DNA from: Candidatus Thiovulum stygium
GTDB taxonomy: Bacteria > Campylobacterota > Campylobacteria > Campylobacterales > Thiovulaceae
DNA: 64,000 bases
Assembly (NCBI GenBank): GCA_021582295.1
Contig: CP091137.1
Span: 1,660,915-1,724,914, forward strand
Reading direction: 5' to 3'
Shown here in pieces: positions 30,010 through 38,846 of the stretch (positions are counted from its first letter, which is position 1; every line of letters starts with the position of its first letter). The translations under genes and the position numbers were made by a program. The notes under the pieces are model-generated. The model was not told the DNA's origin, ran no database searches, and saw nothing but the letters and a program-made list of their open reading frames with translations.

Positions 30010-30695
30010 TAATGTCTATGTTCCATAACATAAGAGATAGCATCAATTGCAGCAGTTGCACCATCACCAGCAGCACAAACTACCTGTTTTGGGGCATCAA
30101 GTCGCATATCACCAGTTGCATAAAGACCTTTTATATTAGTTCGCATATTTAAATCTACGATAATTTCTCCAGATTTATTAATTTCACATAAAAATGAGCC
30201 ATTATCTTGTTTTAAAACACTATTATTTATATCATTACCGACAAAAATAAAAACTCCAGTTGTATTTAAAGTTCTGATACCATTTGGAGTTGAAATATTA
30301 ATTCCTAAAACTCCCATATCGTCACCAAAAACCTCATCAGGACGAGAATTTAGAATAACTTCAATTTTTTCATTTTTTAAAACTCGTTCAACTGTGCTTG
30401 GAGCTGCTCTAAAATTATCTCGTCTATGAACTAAATATACTTTTGAACAAATTGTCGATAAATAAAAAGCCTCTTCTAAAGCTGTATCGCCACCACCAAT
30501 AACTGTAACTTCTTTATTTTTATAAAAAAAGCCATCACAAGTTGCACAAGTTGAAACACCTCGACCGAAAAATTTATCTTCATTTTTAAAACCAGCTCTT
30601 CGTGGAGTGCTACCAGTTCCAACAATAACCGAAAAAGCATCTTCAGAAGTTCCATCTTCTTTATGAATTTTAAAAGTTCCATTACTATTTTGAGA
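30009..30695 (-). CDS. trxB: Thioredoxin reductase, 3' exon
   Basis: This is the C-terminal two thirds of TrxB, from SQNSNGTFKIHKEDG to the end. It contains GVSTCATCDG, the redox-active CATC, then TVIGGGDTALEEAFYLS (NADPH-binding), VFIFVGND and the FAD-binding GLYATGDMRLDAPKQVVCAA. Upstream of 30695 the sequence is a group II intron. Joining base 30695 to base 33262 gives an in-frame protein of 312 residues, the normal TrxB length, so intron splicing is required for function. Confidence 0.95.
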   Translation of the reverse strand, partial: SQNSNGTFKIHKEDGTSEDAFSVIVGTGSTPRRAGFKNEDKFFGRGVSTCATCDGFFYKNKEVTVIGGGDTALEEAFYLSTICSKVYLVHRRDNFRAAPSTVERVLKNEKIEVILNSRPDEVFGDDMGVLGINISTPNGIRTLNTTGVFIFVGNDINNSVLKQDNGSFLCEINKSGEIIVDLNMRTNIKGLYATGDMRLDAPKQVVCAAGDGATAAIDAISYVMEHRH

Positions 30696-30739
30696 ATAGC
30701 GATAGGTAATCTTTTGAAATAATCGCCAGATTTTCCCCC

Positions 30740-30780
30740 GCTTCATACCGTACGAGCGACTTTCATCGCATACGGCACTC
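30740..30780 (-). ncRNA. Group II intron domain V
   Basis: Reading the minus strand, GAGTGCCGTATGCGATGA is followed by AAGTCGCTCGTACGGTATG. The 5' arm GCCGTATGCGA and the 3' arm TCGCTCGTACGGT form the short conserved hairpin that carries the catalytic metal site. It is the most conserved part of group II introns, and its presence suggests that the ribozyme core may still be active. Domain VI and the 3' splice site follow within 45 bases. Confidence 0.9.
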
Positions 30781-30861
30781 CATCAAGTTTATTAAAATCA
30801 TTATATTATAAATATTCTAAAAGCAAAATTCAATATTAAGTTCAAATTAATTCTTAATGTA

Positions 30862-31590
30862 TTACAATATTAAAGATTTTAGTTTTAAAAGCTTTTTAGC
30901 TTGACTATCATCTAATTTTAAATCATTTTCGAGTTCATAGATTTTCTTTTCATCTTTTAAATGTAGAAGTCTATGAACATCTTTATGAAGTATTACTAAA
31001 TTTTTATACTCATCACCTCCACCTTTTGCTTTTGGCTTCTTGTGATGGCAATGAATCTCATCAATTTCTAACAGCTTACCCGTTATATTGCATTTCCCTT
31101 TTTGAGCAACATATAAACTAATACGATTATCATTATATTCAATACTTTTATTGATTATAGGATTATCTATCATATAATTAATGGTTTTCTTGATTTTGTG
31201 GTCTTCGATATGTTTATGTAATGTTTCCCTTTCAGATTTAATAAATATAGATTTTTGATGATGATTCATCAATATTCTCATTTGTATATATCCGATGGGT
31301 ATTAATACGGTGTTTTCAACAATTCTTAATTGCTTACTTACTACCATATTTTTCATCAATATATTTAGGCACCTTATCAATTGTTTTATTGAGTGGTTTT
31401 GCTCCTAGTTTTCTTTCGATGGTTCGATTGAACTGAAAGGCGATTTTACCGAAATCAAGACTTATATTAGTTGCGATTGAATAGTAATTGTGCTTTCCTC
31501 TTATTATTGAGTTTAGTTTATTAATATTGCTCCGACCTCTTTTAATTTTCTCGATTTCATTTTTGATATCTTTTGTAGTTTTTATTGTCT
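30862..31590 (-). pseudogene. Remnant of group II intron maturase: domain X and HNH endonuclease
   Basis: From ~31590 the frame reads TKDIKNEIEKIKRG, LNSIIRGKHNYYSIATN and FQFNRTIERKLG, the maturase (domain X) pattern with G-x-x-N-Y-Y. It ends after DEKYGSK. One base off, the frame continues with LHKHIEDHKIKKTINY and an HNH nuclease: KCNITGKLLE, EIHCHHKKPKAKGG and YKNLVILHKDVHRLLH. The polymerase domains (including YADD) are absent upstream. The protein therefore cannot reverse-transcribe; whether it could still assist splicing is doubtful because of the frameshift. Confidence 0.88.
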
Positions 31591-31672
31591 ATCTAACGAA
31601 TCGCATAGGCTATAAGAAGACATTGCTCTTCAAGTTTTACTACATTAGAGCTTTGGTAGATAGAGATTTTAG

Positions 31673-32383
31673 TTAGTACGGTTTGGTGATTTCCTTTTCT
31701 TCGCGACTACTTTTTTTTGATGGTGCTTTAACCCTTGCTAGTACTAGGAAATCGTTAAGCCATTCATCTTTGTCCATTCCTATTTCGTCCCAAGGTTTAA
31801 GGTCGTTCAACCTTTCGTCAAGAAAATCGTGAATCGCCATTAACTTGGTTGCATCAAGAGAGGGTCGTGTCCCCAAGTACTCACAGATGCTTTCTAATGC
31901 TCTTAGTTGCATGGCGAGCTCGCTTGTTAATGCTTTGATCACCTCTTTGTCAACCTTATCTGAGTTCTTCTTGTAAGCTTCGTCTATTGCTTCATAAATC
32001 TCCCGTTCATCTGGGCTCATTTTCGCCCACTCGTAGCGGTTTAGCATATTCTTGGTTAAATGTTTTTTAACAGTTTCAGATATGTTATCTTTAGAGAGAT
32101 CCGCCTCATCAAAGCTAATGCTTATCATGGGAGTATTCGCTACTCGAATTTCGGTTATAATTGTATCCCTGTCTTTCGCAGTCCAAAGGGTCTCGGGTGT
32201 TGGGCACCCTAAGACATTAAGATAGTGCTTCCATATTGATTTGACCGAATATTTAGAACCTGGCGCTTGTAGTAGCGACCCGTATTTGTTAAAATTCGCG
32301 GTTTTCCAGGTATCAAAGACTTTAGTGTCTTCCTTCTCAAGCGTTTTTATTTGCTGTCTTAGTTGGTTATTAGGTGTAGACAT
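31673..32383 (-). CDS. Unrecognised cargo gene inside the trxB intron
   Basis: The 236-residue, hydrophilic, mostly helical protein has no signal peptide or membrane segment. Visible stretches include FDTWKTANFNKYGSLLQAPG, ILDFLDERL-like IHDFLDERLNDLKPWDE and a basic end, PSKKSSREEKEITKPY. I do not recognise a family. The gene is visibly less AT-rich than its surroundings and uses codons unlike its neighbours, such as CTC and GCC. It has its own near-consensus promoter and occupies the place where the reverse-transcriptase domains should be. It therefore looks like a recent foreign insertion or replacement. Confidence 0.75.
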   Translation of the reverse strand: MSTPNNQLRQQIKTLEKEDTKVFDTWKTANFNKYGSLLQAPGSKYSVKSIWKHYLNVLGCPTPETLWTAKDRDTIITEIRVANTPMISISFDEADLSKDNISETVKKHLTKNMLNRYEWAKMSPDEREIYEAIDEAYKKNSDKVDKEVIKALTSELAMQLRALESICEYLGTRPSLDATKLMAIHDFLDERLNDLKPWDEIGMDKDEWLNDFLVLARVKAPSKKSSREEKEITKPY

Positions 32384-32402
32384 ATTAGACCTTTAAAAAA
32401 AT

Positions 32403-32431
32403 TGTATACTATTTTTTAGCCTGTATATCAA
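32403..32431 (-). promoter_or_regulatory. Sigma-70 promoter of the intron cargo gene
   Basis: On the minus strand TTGATA (-35, 32426-32431) and TATACA (-10, 32403-32408) are separated by exactly 17 bases, about 20 bases before the ATG at 32383. A small GCCAAG/CTTGGC hairpin lies just upstream at about 32438-32455. Such a classic -35 is unusual in this genome. Confidence 0.7.
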
Positions 32432-33261
32432 AGGGCTGCCAAGATCGTGCTTGGCGCAGTATGGACTTACATCAAGTTATTTAAATCATCTTTCTAAATA
32501 TTCTAAAAGCCGAATCCAATTGTTAGTTGTTTTCCACTTCTCAATGTCGGCTGTGTTCCTATTTCTAAAAATTTCGCCTCTCTTAGTCTTACTCGAACCA
32601 TCGATTTAATTTATAATTATGATTTTATAGAACTTGACTAAAGCCCTTTGCTCCTAATCTTATTACAAGATTTATCATCGCTAATGGCTTCGCTTTCATT
32701 ACAGTTAAAAGTTTTATGTCTTATGACTTACTACTTCATCGATCGTTAAATCTCCATATCTGTAACTTTCTTCGTTCCAATATTTTTATCTTTGCATATT
32801 TTATTAGGTGTTTCCCTTCAGCCTACAATCTTGATAGTGCCTATAACACTATAAGGTATTTCATAAAAACTATTTTTACTTTACCTCAATTGTCCTTTAT
32901 TAGAGGATAAACCTTACGATTTATTTTGAATTTAGACTGTTGAATTCAGAAATTTGTCCGTTACTTTTAGTAACATACTCACCATAAAAATTTTATAGAG
33001 CCCCGAACTATATGTTAGTCGCCTCCCTCGAGGTCGCATTTCCTTTATATTTCTATAATTAGGCTAACACCACATCCGACTTCACCGAGCTTTAAACGAT
33101 TCAAATTTAACGATTCTTATCGCTTATCGGAGTATCAGGCTTACCGTTTCGAGTCGTTACTCTCTCATTCCAGTAATCAAAATATCAGTTAATTTATACT
33201 TTATTTGATTTAAGTATAAATCAGTTGGGTTTGTTTATTTCGTCCAACTAACGAATCGCAC

Positions 33262-33513
33262 AATTTTTTCAATAGTAATCATTTCATGAATTAAACCAAA
33301 ACGACTACATTGTTCAGGCCAAGATGCCATCATATCCATTCCACTCATAACAGTTGGCACACCCGGATAATTTTCAATTTCTGAAGAGTTCATAATTTGA
33401 CCTCCAGGCATACCTCGTTCAAACATCGTAACTTTTTTTAATCCGCCTCGGGTTGCATATAAACCAGCTGTTAAACCTGCGGGACCACCACCAATAATTG
33501 CGACATCTAACAT
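33262..33513 (-). CDS. trxB: Thioredoxin reductase, 5' exon
   Basis: The first 84 codons of TrxB run from the ATG at 33513 ([23 protein letters not shown]-binding GxGxxG) through [17 protein letters not shown] to MITIEKI at the intron junction. Without splicing, the frame reads eight intron codons and stops at 33235. TrxB keeps thioredoxin reduced with NADPH. The order trxA, small membrane protein, trxB, dapB suggests one transcription unit. Confidence 0.95.
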
Positions 33514-33524
33514 AATTTTTCCTA

Positions 33525-34016
33525 TTAAATATTTAATTTTTTATATTTTGTTTTTTGTGAAAGTTTCAAAAGTATAAATTTCACTATTAAACTAACGAAT
33601 CGCACCTGTTTATATCTCGAATTTTTTATTAATTCAATCGAAAAAATAGATGGTAAATTATAAATATGAAATCTATTAACTAATTTCAAAAAAGTTTCTG
33701 TGCCAAATTTAATTTGTGAAAGATTTGCTTCACCAATATTTAAATTCTGAAGAGATTGAAAATAGTCAATAGCTATAACTTGAGTTGAAGATTTTATATT
33801 TAAATTATTTAATTTTTTGATTGATTCGATATCTCGTGAATTATAAATAATTATTAGATAATTATTAGAATTAGGTTTGAAAATATCGTTATTGGTATAA
33901 CCGATAAATTCATTAAAATCTATAAATTTGTATTGAGAAAACTTGTGATTGTAGTAACCGAGAGCAATGGCAATTGCCACAGCTCCGATAAGGAAGGCAG
34001 GAAGCCTACCAAACAT
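33525..34016 (-). CDS. Membrane-anchored hypothetical protein between trxA and trxB, altered by a 14-nt insertion
   Basis: The N-terminus has one transmembrane helix ([18 protein letters not shown]), followed by a ~110-residue alpha/beta region ([29 protein letters not shown]) that could have a thioredoxin-like fold. At 33592-33605 lies a 14-nt copy of the trxB intron's 5' tip. If these 14 bases are removed, the frame reads [17 protein letters not shown] and stops at 33541, giving 153 residues; with them, the tail changes. The trx neighbours suggest a thiol-redox connection. Confidence 0.7.
   Translation of the reverse strand: MFGRLPAFLIGAVAIAIALGYYNHKFSQYKFIDFNEFIGYTNNDIFKPNSNNYLIIIYNSRDIESIKKLNNLNIKSSTQVIAIDYFQSLQNLNIGEANLSQIKFGTETFLKLVNRFHIYNLPSIFSIELIKNSRYKQVRFVSLIVKFILLKLSQKTKYKKLNI
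33592..33605 (-). repeat. 14-nt copy of the group II intron 5' tip
   Basis: The minus strand reads GTGCGATTCGTTAG, identical to the first 14 bases of both intron copies (10604 and 33261). It stands alone inside a coding gene with no other intron sequence. A near-identical copy (ATGCGATTCGTTAG) lies at 31593-31606 beside the maturase remnant. Confidence 0.85.
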
Positions 34017-34039
34017 AATTTTATTGTTATTATTTATAA

Positions 34040-34360
34040 CTATTTAAGAGCATTCTCTAATTTAGAGGTGAAAACAGTTTTTGGCATTGCACCGATAACT
34101 TGATCAACAGGTTTGCCGTTTTTAAAGATAATTAATGTAGGAATAGATCGAATGCCATATTTTACAGCTGTCATTTGTTGTTCATCTGTATTTACTTTAG
34201 CAATTTGAGCTCTTCCAGCATATTCTTCAGCAAGTTGTTCAATAATTGGAGCAATCATTCTACATGGACCACACCAAGGTGCCCAGAAATCTACTAGTGT
34301 AACACCATTTGCAATTGTGCTATCAAAAGTGCTGTCTGTTAAAGATAATGGTTTTGCCAT
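34040..34360 (-). CDS. trxA: Thioredoxin
   Basis: This is a standard 106-residue thioredoxin with the active site [15 protein letters not shown], the cis-proline in [13 protein letters not shown] and the C-terminal helix. It reduces protein disulfides and is recycled by TrxB, encoded downstream in the same direction. An AAGGATTTTTC ribosome-binding region precedes the ATG. Confidence 0.98.
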   Translation of the reverse strand: MAKPLSLTDSTFDSTIANGVTLVDFWAPWCGPCRMIAPIIEQLAEEYAGRAQIAKVNTDEQQMTAVKYGIRSIPTLIIFKNGKPVDQVIGAMPKTVFTSKLENALK

Positions 34361-34455
34361 TGAAAAATCCTTTTTATAGTTTTGAATATATTTACAGAGT
34401 ATTTTACCAAAAAAAGAGTTTGATTAGAGTTTGAAAAAAAATTTAATTTGAATAA

Positions 34456-35637
34456 TTAATTTATATAAATTCTATCTCGCCACTCTATTGGAATATTTAG
34501 AATATTTTTTAAACTTTTGAATTGATTGCTTTTATAAATTAATCTTAAATATATAAAAAATAATATTGGTATCAATATAGTAAAAATTGGAGATAATTTA
34601 AATTGTATTGATGTTGAAAAAATTGTTATCCAAAAGCTAATTATAGAAATAACTGCTAACCAGAAAGTTATTATTGATAAATCTAAATAAATTAATATAA
34701 AAGGTATTAAATATGCTCCTAAAATTAGATTTATCATAAAAATAGATTCTGTAACTATTTTTTTATCATTGGCTTCTATTGTATCAGCAATATTTTTTAT
34801 TAGACCATTCCAAGCAGATTTGATATTTTTATACATTCGCACATTAAATTGATCTTTTGTTGCAAATGCAAAAAAGAGTTTCAAACCACTTTTTTTAATA
34901 ATTCTAGCAAAAGTTATATCTTCATTAATAATATTTTTAATAGTTTCATGAGTTCCAATTTTTTCATAAATTTCTCGTTTAAAGAGCATAAATTGACCAT
35001 TTGCAACTACCTCTTTTTTATTTTGATTATTAATAAAATTGATATTTATATTTCCAGCAATTCCCAAAAATATGGCAGGTAAAAATAGCTTTTCTTCTAT
35101 TGAAATTAAACTTTGCATTGGAGAAAAAGATAATAAATCTAAATTTTTATTTAATGAGAAATTCATCGTATCTTCTAATACTTTGTTACTATTTGCATAT
35201 GTATCTGCATCTATAAAACATAAATATTCGCTATCTCTATTTATATTTAAATAACCAATATAACAAGCATGGTTCTTTCCACTCCAATTTTTTGGTAAAA
35301 TTGGTGAATCAATTGGTTTTATATTTTTATAGATTTTAGCTAAATTTTCTATTATTTCGAGAGTTTTATCAGTAGAATTATCATTAATAACAATAATTTC
35401 AAATTTATCTTTTGGATAATTTTGTTTTGCAAACGATTCTATACATTTATTTATATTTTCTTCTTCGTTACGAGCTGGAATAATGATACTAATAAATTTA
35501 TAATTTGTATTTTTTATTTTTGCTATTTTCTTAAAATAAATTTGAGAGATAAAAATCAATATTAATCGATATATAAATATTAAGACAGTTATAAACCAAA
35601 TGGTTACAAAGCTAAAAATAAAAATATCATTTTTCAT
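34456..35637 (-). CDS. Membrane glycosyltransferase, family 2
   Basis: The 393-residue protein has an N-terminal transmembrane helix and a GT-A domain: SIIIPARNEEENINKCI, IIVINDNSTDKTLEI, LCFIDADTYAN (the DxD metal site) and IINEDITFARIIKKSG (the ED base). Two or three C-terminal helices follow (LIPFILIYLDLSIITFWL, FTILIPILFFIYL). The layout resembles CrtQ-type and ceramide-glucosyltransferase-like enzymes of the inner membrane. The acceptor is unknown. It is separated from trxA by about 95 bases. Confidence 0.88.
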   Translation of the reverse strand: MKNDIFIFSFVTIWFITVLIFIYRLILIFISQIYFKKIAKIKNTNYKFISIIIPARNEEENINKCIESFAKQNYPKDKFEIIVINDNSTDKTLEIIENLAKIYKNIKPIDSPILPKNWSGKNHACYIGYLNINRDSEYLCFIDADTYANSNKVLEDTMNFSLNKNLDLLSFSPMQSLISIEEKLFLPAIFLGIAGNININFINNQNKKEVVANGQFMLFKREIYEKIGTHETIKNIINEDITFARIIKKSGLKLFFAFATKDQFNVRMYKNIKSAWNGLIKNIADTIEANDKKIVTESIFMINLILGAYLIPFILIYLDLSIITFWLAVISIISFWITIFSTSIQFKLSPIFTILIPILFFIYLRLIYKSNQFKSLKNILNIPIEWRDRIYIN

Positions 35638-35657
35638 ATATAGACCTTATTAAATTA

Positions 35658-36233
35658 TTAATAATCTTTTAAACTAAAAAGTTTAAAAATTTCAATAGCA
35701 TCTTTTTTGCCTTTAACATGATCTATTAAAATTTTAGAAAAATTTATTCTATCTTTTATTTTATGATATGTATTTTCATCGATTAAAATATCATGTTGAA
35801 CCTCTTTTGTTAAAGTTTCCAATCGAGAAGCGGTATTTACGGCATCACCTAAAACTGTATATTCCATTCGTCGAACAGAACCTATATTTCCAGCAAAAAC
35901 TTTTCCTGAAACGATACCAATACCACATTTAATATTATTATCAAGATAATCAGGTCTAACATCATTAAAAGTATTTAAATATTCGCGAATTTGAAGAGCA
36001 GTTTTGACACATTGAAAAGCATCGTCACCAGTAGTTGTTGGACAACCAAAAGTTGCCAAAATTCCGTCACCCATAATTTTATTAACTGAACCACCATTAC
36101 CATAAACTAAGTCCATAATATCTGTAAAAAGTTCACTTAAAAATTCAAAAAAAAGCATTGTTGCTTCGACATGAGTTCCAGAAAGAACACATTGTATTTT
36201 TATTTCTTTATCAGAATTTTCTACATTAATCAT
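35658..36233 (-). CDS. Class III adenylate/guanylate cyclase domain protein, N-terminally shortened
   Basis: The 191-residue protein is almost only a cyclase domain: NKIMGDGILATFGCP with the second metal-binding Asp, and YTVLGDAVNTASRLETL with the catalytic Asn and Arg. The usual first strand (V-x-F-x-D-I-x-G-F), which carries the other metal-binding Asp, is missing; the protein instead starts MINVENSDKEIKIQCVL. It may be inactive, regulatory or mis-sequenced. It lies 11 bases after the Hpt/kinase gene and probably belongs to that signalling operon. Confidence 0.8.
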   Translation of the reverse strand: MINVENSDKEIKIQCVLSGTHVEATMLFFEFLSELFTDIMDLVYGNGGSVNKIMGDGILATFGCPTTTGDDAFQCVKTALQIREYLNTFNDVRPDYLDNNIKCGIGIVSGKVFAGNIGSVRRMEYTVLGDAVNTASRLETLTKEVQHDILIDENTYHKIKDRINFSKILIDHVKGKKDAIEIFKLFSLKDY

Positions 36234-36244
36234 AAATTTATTAA

Positions 36245-37148
36245 TTAAAACCTAATAGTAAATTTTGTAAATTTATTTGCTTCAAATTCGACATTAATCG
36301 AACCTTCAATTTTATTTAATTTTTCACGAACCAAATCCATTCCAACTCCGCGACCAGCCATTATTGTTGTTTGTGAAGCACTTGATAATCCAGAGGCAAA
36401 AATCAATTCAGCAGATTCTTGAACACTTAAATTTTCAGCCTGTTCTTGAGAGATAATTTTTTGTTCGATTGCTTTTTCTCGTAATCTAGTTATATTTATA
36501 CCACGACCATCATCTTTATAAATTAATTCGAATATTCCATTTTTAAAATTTGTCTCTAAAAAGATCGTTCCGAATATATTTTTATTTTTTTCTTGTCGTT
36601 CTTGATGAGGTTCGATTCCGTGAGCTATTGAATTTCTAGCAAGTTGAATTAAAATATCTTTTATTAAAACTCTATTTTTTACATTTAGCATTGATAAATC
36701 AAAATTATTTGTCTCAATTTTAATAGTTCTGTTTTCTTCAACATTCCGTTCTATTAATTTTTCAAGAGCTTTTATTATAATGCTATTTACATTTTCGTGA
36801 CTCGAAATATTATTTTTAAATTGAAGTAACTTTTGAACAGATTCATTCATCGAAACAATTGACTTTTGTAAAGCTTCAAAACCAACAAAAAGAGCAAGAA
36901 AATCTTCATTTGCTAAAATATCTTTATTTTTTAGTTCTTGTAATTTTTCTTCAAGTGAATGAGCAGTATCTACTAAAAAATCCAAATCTAAAAGTGAAGC
37001 ATTACCTTTAATTGTATGAGCTGATCTATAAATTTGCAACTTGATTATGCAAAGCTCCATCGATATCTTCAAGTTCAGTTTCAGCACCAACTATAAAATC
37101 ATTTAATAAAATTGGATCAGCATGTAAAATCTTGAAAAGCATCTCCAT
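36245..37148 (-). CDS. CheA-like Hpt + histidine-kinase ATPase protein (frameshifted)
   Basis: The likely start is the ATG at 37148 (MEMLFKILHADPILLNDFIV). The frame stops near 37035 and continues one base off with YRSAHTIKGNASLLDLDFLV, an Hpt domain with the phosphorylatable His. After a helical linker comes a CheA-type ATPase: LARNSIAHGIEPHQER (N box), DDGRGINITRLREKA (G1) and MAGRGVGMDLVREKL (G2). A dimerisation/CheW domain is absent, so it is a compact CheA-related kinase. The upstream sensor gene ends 12 bases into it, indicating coupling. Confidence 0.8.
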
Positions 37149-37160
37149 TTGACTCTTATT

Positions 37161-38004
37161 TTATTTTTCAGTTTGAACAAGTTTTTCAGCTAATTCAACT
37201 TGAGTAGTTATATCTCTAACAGTAACAAGTAAATGAGAAATAGTTTTAGCTTTGAACACTCGACGAAATTTAAAAACTAAATGCTTATTTTTATCAAAAA
37301 ATATAAATTTAATTTTACTTAATGGATTTAACTCTTCGAGAGTATTTTCATCTATATTTTTTCTAAACATTAATTTTAAAAACTTATCTATATCTTTTAA
37401 CTTAGAACTATCAATATAATTAGATACAAGTTCAATAAAAATTGCTTTTGAAATATCATTTCGCATAAAAATAGATTCGAGAATTTTAGAATATTGACTA
37501 CCAATTATAAAGCTAGTTTTATCTTGAATAATTAAAAATAAGCCTTCATCTACATTTTCAAGAATTCTATCGGTCTCTTTTTTAGCTTCTGATAATTCTT
37601 GAGTTCTTTGTTCGACCATATTTTCAAGATTATCAGCATAATTTTTAATAGATCTAATCATAGAATTGAAAGATTCTGTTAAAAAGCCTATTTCATCGGA
37701 ATATGTAACTTTAACTTGAACATCAAGCGAACCATTATTTACAATTTGTTTAACACCGATTAATAAATTATTAAGTGGCTGAATAATATTTCTATTTAAG
37801 AAAAATGGAAAAGTTATAATTATAATTATTGTTGCAAGAATTAAAATCCAAAGAACTTTAACAGCTGTTTCAGATATATATAGATTTATGCCCACTTGTT
37901 AATAAAATTATTGGATTCTCCATTGTCAATAAATTCTCTTGATTTATTTCAGCAAAATATCTATTTATGCCATGAATAAAAATTTCTAAAAGCTCCCTTT
38001 TCAT
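37161..38004 (-). CDS. HAMP/PAS membrane sensor protein (frameshifted near its N-terminus)
   Basis: The start ATG at 38004 overlaps the receiver gene stop as ATGA and gives MKRELLEIFIHGINRYFAEI. A shift near 37895, in an ATATAT run, leads into the main frame: a transmembrane helix (VLWILILATIIIIITFPFF), a HAMP domain (LNRNIIQPLNNLLIGVKQIV...DEIGFLTESFNSM), a coiled coil and a PAS-like domain (ILENVDEGLFLI ... LLVTVRDITTQVELAEKL). No kinase core is attached; signal output probably goes to the Hpt/ATPase protein encoded next. Confidence 0.75.
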
Positions 38005-38376
38005 TGATTATCTTTCATATCATCTAAAACTTTTTGGATAACTCGATCTAGTTTTTCTTCGCCAAAAGGTTTACCAATAAAATCAAAAGCCCCTTTTTCA
38101 AGAGTTTCGAGTGCAGTTGATTTATCTGATTGAGCTGAAATTACAATAATTTTAGCATCTGGATTTATTTCCATCATTTTTTTCAAGTGCGATTAAATCG
38201 TTCATTTCTGGCATCGTAATATCTAAAGTTACGATATCTGGTAGATATTTCTCAAAAAGTTCAATGGCGGTTTTACCATCTCCAGCCATACCAATTAGAT
38301 CTAAATTATATTTAGCACTATATTTTTGAATTGCTCTTCGAATGATATTCGAATCATCAACAATTAATAATTTCAT
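38001..38376 (-). CDS. CheY-like response regulator receiver (frameshifted)
   Basis: The start ATG at 38376 gives MKLLIVDDSNIIRRAIQKY with the acidic pair DD. VTLDITMPEM carries the phosphorylated Asp, VISAQSDKSTA the conserved Ser/Thr, and GKPF the Lys. The frame breaks in an A7 run near 38180, where six As would join both halves into a ~125-residue receiver. It has no output domain. Just before the ATG, ATGATGAGGTAAAT contains an uptake-type octamer (38381-38388) whose GAGG could also serve as the ribosome-binding site. Confidence 0.85.
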
Positions 38377-38398
38377 ATTTACCTCATCATTTATATTA

Positions 38399-38822
38399 TT
38401 ATTCAACTATTTTTTTTAAATTTGAGAGAGTTTCAAAAGGTTGATCAACAACTCCGCTATTAACTAACCAAGCAGGAATATTTTTAGGATCACTTAAAAC
38501 CTGATAAGTAACTTTTGTTATATTTTTATCAAGATATTCTAATTTCCAAAAGCCTTCTAAAAGTTCAATTCTTATTAATTCATTTTGAATGGGAAAAAAA
38601 TTATTTAAAGCTTCAAAGCTTCAAAGTTTATAATAATTATTTTCCCATTATCTAATATTTTTTTATATCAGAATTTATAATTGCAATAGCTCTAAATTCA
38701 TCAATATCAGAACGAGAATTCTCTCGAGTTTCTATAATAATTCCATTTTTATTTAATTTTTCAGTCCAATCTTTACTGTATAAATTAATTGTAATTAAAA
38801 TTACTAAAAGTATTTTTAACAT
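38399..38822 (-). pseudogene. START/SRPBCC-like secreted protein, broken
   Basis: The ATG at 38822 opens a signal peptide (MLKILLVILITINLYS) followed by GIIIETRENSRSDIDEFRAI, then stops in an A7 run that needs one more A. After a short scrambled stretch (~38600-38660), another frame reads NELIRIELLEGFWKLEYLDK, TKVTYQVLSDPKNIPAWLVN and ends LSNLKKIVE at 38399. The pattern of W-x-L, V-x-Y and D-P-x-x-x-I-P-x-W-L-V-N is that of START-like lipid-binding proteins. At least two changes are needed to restore it. Confidence 0.65.
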
Positions 38823-38846
38823 TATATTTTTATATTTTTTATATTT

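Larger units (their letters stand above)
30696..33261 (-). mobile_element. Group II intron inserted in trxB (2,566 bp)
   Basis: The 5' end at 33261 reads GTGCGATTCGTTAG (GUGYG type) and the 3' end at 30696 reads ACCTATCGCTAT, ending in the expected AY. Domain V is recognisable at 30740-30780. The first ~540 nt match the fragment at 10604-11143. Excision between 33262 and 30695 restores the TrxB frame exactly. Inside lie a remnant maturase with an HNH domain and an unrelated gene (31673-32383). The reverse-transcriptase domains are missing. Splicing would need self-splicing or a maturase supplied from elsewhere. Confidence 0.93.
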
